Origin: Deinococcus sp045062605
Lineage (GTDB): Bacteria; Deinococcota; Deinococci; Deinococcales; Deinococcaceae
Direction of reading: 5' to 3'
DNA length: 64,000 nucleotides
Assembly: GCF_045062605.1 (NCBI RefSeq)
Contig: NZ_JBJGDW010000013.1
Span: 1 to 64,000, forward strand
Part shown: positions 60,255 through 64,000 of the stretch, piece by piece
Layout of the letters: every line of letters begins with the position of its first letter
How positions within the stretch are numbered: the first letter of the stretch is position 1
Position numbers and translations under genes: made by a program
The notes under the pieces: model-generated
Seen by the model: the letters and a program-made list of their open reading frames with translations, nothing else
The model's database searches: none
Told to the model about the DNA's origin: nothing

Positions 60255-60370
60255 CCGCCCAGGCCAAGGGCGGTGTCAGTCCCATGCCGGGGGTGGCGCG
60301 ACGGCTTTTTCCACACTTCCCATTTCCACACTTCCCATTTCCACACGTCCCGTATCTATGCCCCCTGCCC

Positions 60371-61258
60371 TCAGCGGCCCGCGTTTAGCACATTGCGCGC
60401 CCGCTCCGGCAGCAGGGCGCGGTCCGAGCGCTTCAGGTCCGCACGCGGCCGGCGCAGGGACAGCGAGAGGTACATGGCCGCCTGCTGGGACAGGAACTCG
60501 CGGTAGCCGTCTTCCTGGCCGCTGCGGACGCATTCCAGGGCCAGCAGTTCCAGTTGTTCTTCCAGCCGCGCCAGCGCCAGATAGCGGGCCGCGTTCGCGC
60601 CGCTGTCACCCAGGGTTCCCAGAAAGGCCAGAAGCTGCTCGGGCTGCTGCATCAGCACCTTGGCCGCGCGGCGCACGTTGGGATCGTCCAGGGTCAGGGT
60701 GCAGGCACGGCAGGGCTGCTCCTGGCTGGCCTCGCCGCAGACCGGGCAGGGCCGCCAGCCCTGTTCCTCACGCCACTTGCGCGAGCGGGTGATCGCCTCG
60801 GCGGCGCGCAGGGCGGCGGGGCGCAGGTCCTCGCCGACGTCCTGCACCAGTTCGCGGGCGCGGGCGCGGTCCGGGGCAGGCAGCGGCGATGGCGCGGGGG
60901 CCATCACCGGCTGGCGCACGCTGCCCACGCTAAATCGGATGTCGCTTAGCGGCGCGTCGGGCAGCAGGGCGTTCAGGGCCTTCAAGAAGTGATGGCGCTG
61001 CATACTCAGGTGATGGGCGGCGGCGCTGTCGCGCACGTCCACGAACAGCACGCTGCCCTGCTGGGTGCGGGGCCGCGTAATACGCGCGATCTCCGGTCCC
61101 ACCGCCCCCGGCCACGCCAGAATGGCCCGCGCCCGCCCGACACCCTTGGCGATGCGTGCCGTGCCCAGCGTCGCGCCCATCAGTTCGCCAATCCCGCGTG
61201 GCCCGCTCAGGCGGCGGCCCCGGTTGTTGCGGCCCGCGTTGTAACGGTCCCACGCCAT
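60371..61258 (-). CDS. dciA: DciA-type (DUF721) protein with a zinc-finger C-terminal domain
   Basis: DciA loads the replicative helicase DnaB in bacteria that lack DnaC. The N-terminal DUF721 domain (about 20-110) is recognisable: IGELMGATLGTARIAKGVGR, AWPGAVGPEIARITRPRTQQ, SVLFVDVRDSAAAHHLSMQR and FLKALNALLPD. A second part follows with a Cys4 site (RPCPVCGEASQEQPCRACTL) and a helical end rich in Arg. The usual DciA is 100-180 residues, so at 295 this is a long form. It overlaps recF by one base (TGATG), the common recF-dciA pairing. Confidence 0.85.
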   Translation of the reverse strand: MAWDRYNAGRNNRGRRLSGPRGIGELMGATLGTARIAKGVGRARAILAWPGAVGPEIARITRPRTQQGSVLFVDVRDSAAAHHLSMQRHHFLKALNALLPDAPLSDIRFSVGSVRQPVMAPAPSPLPAPDRARARELVQDVGEDLRPAALRAAEAITRSRKWREEQGWRPCPVCGEASQEQPCRACTLTLDDPNVRRAAKVLMQQPEQLLAFLGTLGDSGANAARYLALARLEEQLELLALECVRSGQEDGYREFLSQQAAMYLSLSLRRPRADLKRSDRALLPERARNVLNAGR

Positions 61259-62331
61259 CAGCGCACCTCCTCCAGTTCCGTGGCTCGCGGCACATCCACC
61301 GGCGTAAAGCGCCCCGACTGCGCCCAGAACTGCGCCGACGCGCCGGGCGGGCGTTCGGTGCCGGTCACGATGGCCTGCGGCACCCCCGCCGCCAGTTCCA
61401 GCAGGAAGGTGCGGCGTCCGGGGTCCAACTCGGCGCTGAAATCGTCGATCAGCAGAATAGGCTGCTCGCCAAAGCGTTCGGCCAGCAGCTCCAGCTCGGC
61501 GCGGCGTAAGGCCAGAGCAACGGTGCGCCCCTCGCCCCGGCTGGCGTATTCACTGGCCGAGAATCCGCCCAGGGTCAGCACCAGATCGTCGCGGTGCGGC
61601 CCAGAGACGGTGGAGCCGCGCGCCAGTTCCTCGGCCCGTCTGGAGGTCAGATCGTGGGCATAGGTTTCGGGCGTCGTCGTTTCCAGCAGCGTCAGCGTGA
61701 GGGTCTTGCGGCTGCCCAGCGCGGCGTTGGCATCGGTGGCCAGTTCACCCAGCCGGGTCAGGGCGCGGCGGCGAAAGGTGATGATCTCTGTGCCCAGCTT
61801 GACCAGGGCGTCGTCCCACACCGACATGGCCCACTGTTCGCCGCCTTTCAGGGCCGCGTTACGCTGCGAAACTGTGCGTTCGTAGCGGCCCAGTTGCTGG
61901 CCGTAGCGGGCGCTCAGGCGCGACAGCAGCGAGTCCAGATAGGCGCGGCGTAAGGACGGCGAACCGAAGACCAATTCGGAGTCCTCCGGGCGAATCCACA
62001 CGGCGCTGCCACGGGGCAAGTCGCCTGCGCGCACGCGCACGCCGTCCACCTTGAGCTGCCGCCGCCCACGCCCCAGCCCCACCTCCTGCACGCTCAGGCT
62101 GCCCCCCGATTCCAGATCGGCGCGCACATACGCCTCGCTCTCGCCGGACTGCACCAGTTGTTCCAGGCGGCCCACGTCGGTCTGCCCGGTCAGCGCCAGA
62201 TAAATGGCCTCCAGCAGGTTGGTCTTGCCCGCTCCGTTCTCGCCGTACACGCCCGTCACGCCCCCACCGAAGCGCAGCGTACACGGCGCGAGGTTGCGGT
62301 AATTCAAAGTTGAGAGGGACTCCAGACGCAC
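61258..62331 (-). CDS. recF: DNA recombination mediator RecF
   Basis: RecF helps load RecA at single-stranded gaps, with RecO and RecR, the main recombinational repair route in Deinococcus. The 357-residue protein begins VRLESLSTLNYRNLAP and has Walker A VYGENGAGKTNLLEAIYLAL, the SMC-like signature SRGEGRTVALALRRAEL and Walker B PILLIDDFSAELD. The start is the GTG at 62331: TAGAAT stands 7 nt upstream. A longer open frame back through repeat copy D is not credible. dciA follows with a 1-nt overlap. Confidence 0.96.
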   Translation of the reverse strand: MRLESLSTLNYRNLAPCTLRFGGGVTGVYGENGAGKTNLLEAIYLALTGQTDVGRLEQLVQSGESEAYVRADLESGGSLSVQEVGLGRGRRQLKVDGVRVRAGDLPRGSAVWIRPEDSELVFGSPSLRRAYLDSLLSRLSARYGQQLGRYERTVSQRNAALKGGEQWAMSVWDDALVKLGTEIITFRRRALTRLGELATDANAALGSRKTLTLTLLETTTPETYAHDLTSRRAEELARGSTVSGPHRDDLVLTLGGFSASEYASRGEGRTVALALRRAELELLAERFGEQPILLIDDFSAELDPGRRTFLLELAAGVPQAIVTGTERPPGASAQFWAQSGRFTPVDVPRATELEEVR

Positions 62332-62338
62332 GCCCCAT

Positions 62339-62344
62339 ATTCTA
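62339..62344 (-). promoter_or_regulatory. -10 box for leaderless recF
   Basis: TAGAAT on the minus strand, 7 nt before the GTG at 62331. It fixes the recF start. Confidence 0.6.
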
Positions 62345-62395
62345 GTCGGGACGGGCGCGGGGTTCTGTGGGACGGTGCGGGGATGGAAGCAGGTT

Positions 62396-62531
62396 ATACG
62401 GATTCCGTCTGTTTCATTAACAAACCGGGAAAGCTCCGGTTTGTTAACTCCACGCCCGGAACCCGCTCTTTTCCTTCTCGTGTCCGCTCGGATTTCCATC
62501 GTTTTGCAAACGATTCAATCGGAGTCCGTAT
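62396..62531 (+). repeat. Structured dispersed repeat, copy D
   Basis: The cleanest copy. Hairpin 1 is a perfect 12-bp stem, TTAACAAACCGG (62417-62428)/CCGGTTTGTTAA (62436-62447), loop GAAAGCT. Hairpin 2 is ATCGTTT (62498-62504)/AAACGAT (62508-62514). Ends ATACGGATTCCG and CGGAGTCCGTAT form terminal inverted repeats. It lies in the spacer between the divergent recF and doxX-like genes; no stop codon abuts it. Confidence 0.92.
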
Positions 62532-62596
62532 TAAAGGTCTGGACGCGGAAGCGAGAGCCGGCCCCCCACATCACCAGCCTCTAATGTGCGGTTTGT

Positions 62597-62602
62597 TACA
62601 CT
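62597..62602 (+). promoter_or_regulatory. -10 box for leaderless DoxX-like gene
   Basis: TACACT, 7 nt before the ATG at 62610. Confidence 0.55.
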
Positions 62603-62609
62603 GAATCGC

Positions 62610-63041
62610 ATGCGGCGACAGCCTGAACTTGCCCTGGCCCTGATTCGCGTGGTGGTGGGGCTGGTGTTCGCATGGCACGGCTTTCACAAGATTTTTGATC
62701 TGGGCCTGGGCAACGTGACCGCCAGTTATGGGGCGGCGGGCGTGGCCCTGCCCCTGCTGTTCGCGCCGCTGGTGGCCGTGCTGGAGTTGGTGGGCGGCCC
62801 GCTGCTGATGCTGGGGCTGGGGGCACGCGGGCTGGCCGGGGCGCTGGCGCTGCTGACGGCGGGCGTGGCCCTTGCGCCACTGGTGGCCGGACACCTCAGC
62901 CTCGCAGAGCTGGAAGTTCCGCTGCTGTTGCTGGCGGGCAGTCTGGCAGTCATGGTGGGCGGCTCAGGTTCTCCGGCATTGAAGGACCGCAGCGCGGCGG
63001 TGTTACCTCCGGCACGCACCCCCGGCAAAAGAAGAGGCTGA
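62610..63041 (+). CDS. DoxX-family membrane protein
   Basis: A 143-residue integral membrane protein with four helices in the DoxX pattern: LALALIRVVVGLVFAWHGFH, LFAPLVAVLELVGGPLLMLG, LAGALALLTAGVALAPLVAG and VPLLLLAGSLAVMVGG. The HGFHKIFDLG segment after helix 1 is typical. DoxX-like proteins have been linked to thiosulfate or redox stress in some bacteria; here the role is unknown. The start fits the leaderless signal. Its stop codon lies inside the following terminator stem. Confidence 0.88.
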   Translation: MRRQPELALALIRVVVGLVFAWHGFHKIFDLGLGNVTASYGAAGVALPLLFAPLVAVLELVGGPLLMLGLGARGLAGALALLTAGVALAPLVAGHLSLAELEVPLLLLAGSLAVMVGGSGSPALKDRSAAVLPPARTPGKRRG

Positions 63042-63060
63042 CACAAAACAGTCAGCCTCT
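63029..63060 (-). terminator. Terminator between doxX-like and PrcB-domain genes
   Basis: Perfect 10-bp stem AGAGGCTGAC/GTCAGCCTCT with an 8-nt loop, followed on the minus strand by TTCTTTTG. It fits best as terminator of the PrcB-domain gene. Confidence 0.75.
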
Positions 63061-63077
63061 CTCTGAAAAATGACGAC

Positions 63078-64000
63078 TCAACGCAGCGGCTGACCCCGCT
63101 CGTCCACTACCTGCACGCTCTGGTACTTGCCGTCCACCCGCACGATGGTCCACGGGCTGGTGATCGCCTGGGTGGTGATGGACCCAGGCTTCGGCGCACG
63201 CACCTGGGCCACCAGGGTGAGCGTGCCGCCCGACACGCTGGCCCCGGTGACGCTCACGCCGTAGCCACCCGTGGTGCGCTGCCCCAGAAAAATCCCGACG
63301 ATGGTGGCATTGCCGGGATCGGGGGCGGTGGGCGCTCCGGTCTGGCGCGAGTACGCCTGGGCATACAGGGCGGCAGCGTCCGCTGGCGTGGCGGCGACGG
63401 TCACGCCAGCTTCCGTGACGCCCGACTGGCTTCCGCTGGCAAGTTCCGTGAAATTCACGCGCGCTCCTGTGGGCTGGGGGGTAGGCGAGGACGGCACAGG
63501 GTTCAGCACCCCGGCTGCGGGAATCTGAGCGGCGACAGTGGCGACATTCGGCAGCACGTACAGCGCCGTTCGCAGATATTCGCCCGCTTTGGGTTCCACG
63601 TCCAGCGGAGTGTCGGCTGTGGGAACAGCAGCCAGCACGCCCACCGCCAGCGGTCCCTGACCCAGCAGCGCCTTGCTCAGGACTCCGGCTTCCTCAGCAG
63701 TCAGTTGCCCGGCACCCTGAAGGCCACTGACGGAGGAAGTCCCCACCGTTCCGCTCAGGCCGCCCAGCTTGCTCCAGGTCTGCCCGTCGGTGTAATACAC
63801 GGCGCTGAGGCCGCCGGGGGTGACCACATCAAATGAACCGTTGGCGCGGCGGGTCACGTTCAGGGGCGCGGTGATGCCAGACGTGGGCTGGCGGTAGGTG
63901 GCCTTGCCGTTCACACTTAGGGTGCCGGGAACGGCCACGGGGTCCTCCACCTGGGCGCGCAGTTCCACGGTCTGGCCGCCCAGTTTCAGGCTGCCTGCTG
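63078..64000 (-). CDS. PrcB-C-domain protein, partial (N-terminus beyond window)
   Basis: The frame is open to the window edge, so the N-terminus is missing. The visible 307 residues include a beta-rich region (KATYRQPTSGITAPLNVTRR) and a linker with Pro and Thr (VLNPVPSSPTPQPTG). The C-terminal part has the PrcB_C pattern: IVGIFLGQRTTGGYGVSVTG then LTLVAQVRAPKPGSI and SPWTIVRVDG. In Treponema, PrcB is the lipoprotein partner of a surface protease; many Deinococcus envelope proteins carry this domain. Likely exported. Confidence 0.85.
   Translation of the reverse strand, partial: AGSLKLGGQTVELRAQVEDPVAVPGTLSVNGKATYRQPTSGITAPLNVTRRANGSFDVVTPGGLSAVYYTDGQTWSKLGGLSGTVGTSSVSGLQGAGQLTAEEAGVLSKALLGQGPLAVGVLAAVPTADTPLDVEPKAGEYLRTALYVLPNVATVAAQIPAAGVLNPVPSSPTPQPTGARVNFTELASGSQSGVTEAGVTVAATPADAAALYAQAYSRQTGAPTAPDPGNATIVGIFLGQRTTGGYGVSVTGASVSGGTLTLVAQVRAPKPGSITTQAITSPWTIVRVDGKYQSVQVVDERGQPLR

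Noticed and set aside
62332..62499. N-terminal extension of RecF through repeat copy D
   Set aside because: RecF families start close to VRLESLSTLNYRN. The extension is translated repeat sequence, and a TAGAAT box lies directly before the GTG at 62331.

Overview
The window is a GC-rich chromosomal segment of a Deinococcus species. Three things point there: the house-keeping proteins, the gene order rpsL-rpsG-fusA-tuf with a membrane protein gene between fusA and tuf, and the dominant start signal, a TANNNT -10 box only 6-9 nt before the start codon, which is the leaderless-mRNA architecture known in Deinococcus. The HspR-type operator at clpB fits as well. I see no phage, insertion sequence, CRISPR or rRNA. 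The content is core genome with scattered small accessory genes.

Layout. 1-4541: the str operon read leftwards (promoter, rpsL with a CTG start, rpsG, fusA, terminator, a membrane gene, then the 5' end of tuf). 4745-9031: tRNA-Ser(CGA), an HAD/DinB pair, an aminoglycoside-phosphotransferase-like kinase, and hflX, which has no canonical start codon at its conserved N-terminus. 9092-14226: an EEP-family hydrolase, a secreted PQQ-type sugar dehydrogenase, an alpha/beta hydrolase, and two metallopeptidase-like proteins. 14419-19546: a ferric-iron ABC transporter (binding protein, fused permease, ATPase) with a small membrane protein and a frameshifted copy of it. 19594-30736: ddl, purD, a metallo-beta-lactamase-fold hydrolase, an RNHCP protein, clpB under a HAIR operator, pyrE, proC, prmA-rsmE.

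30784-45291: an orphan GAF histidine kinase, recO, small enzymes, a PLD-type protein, guaA, trmB with a GidA-like FAD partner, and topA. 45557-53939: a YdcF-like protein, a 43-residue membrane peptide with a structured leader, murJ, pgm, tandem lipoproteins, and a HelD-like helicase. 54231-64000: a PLP racemase with a GNAT protein, truD, moaB, a dciA-recF pair (helicase loader and recombination mediator), DoxX, and a partial PrcB-domain protein.

The most unusual signal is a dispersed repeat of about 137 bp found four times (15535, 32669, 58213, 62396). It has terminal inverted repeats and two internal hairpins whose stem sequences differ between copies while pairing is kept. Three copies begin exactly at the TGA stop codon of a neighbouring gene. 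Other points of interest are three genes whose conserved N-termini require CTG or ATA starts (rpsL, an HAD hydrolase, hflX), the leaderless start signals, a YgjP-like protease with a damaged HExxH motif, and the 43-residue peptide gene with its hairpin leader.
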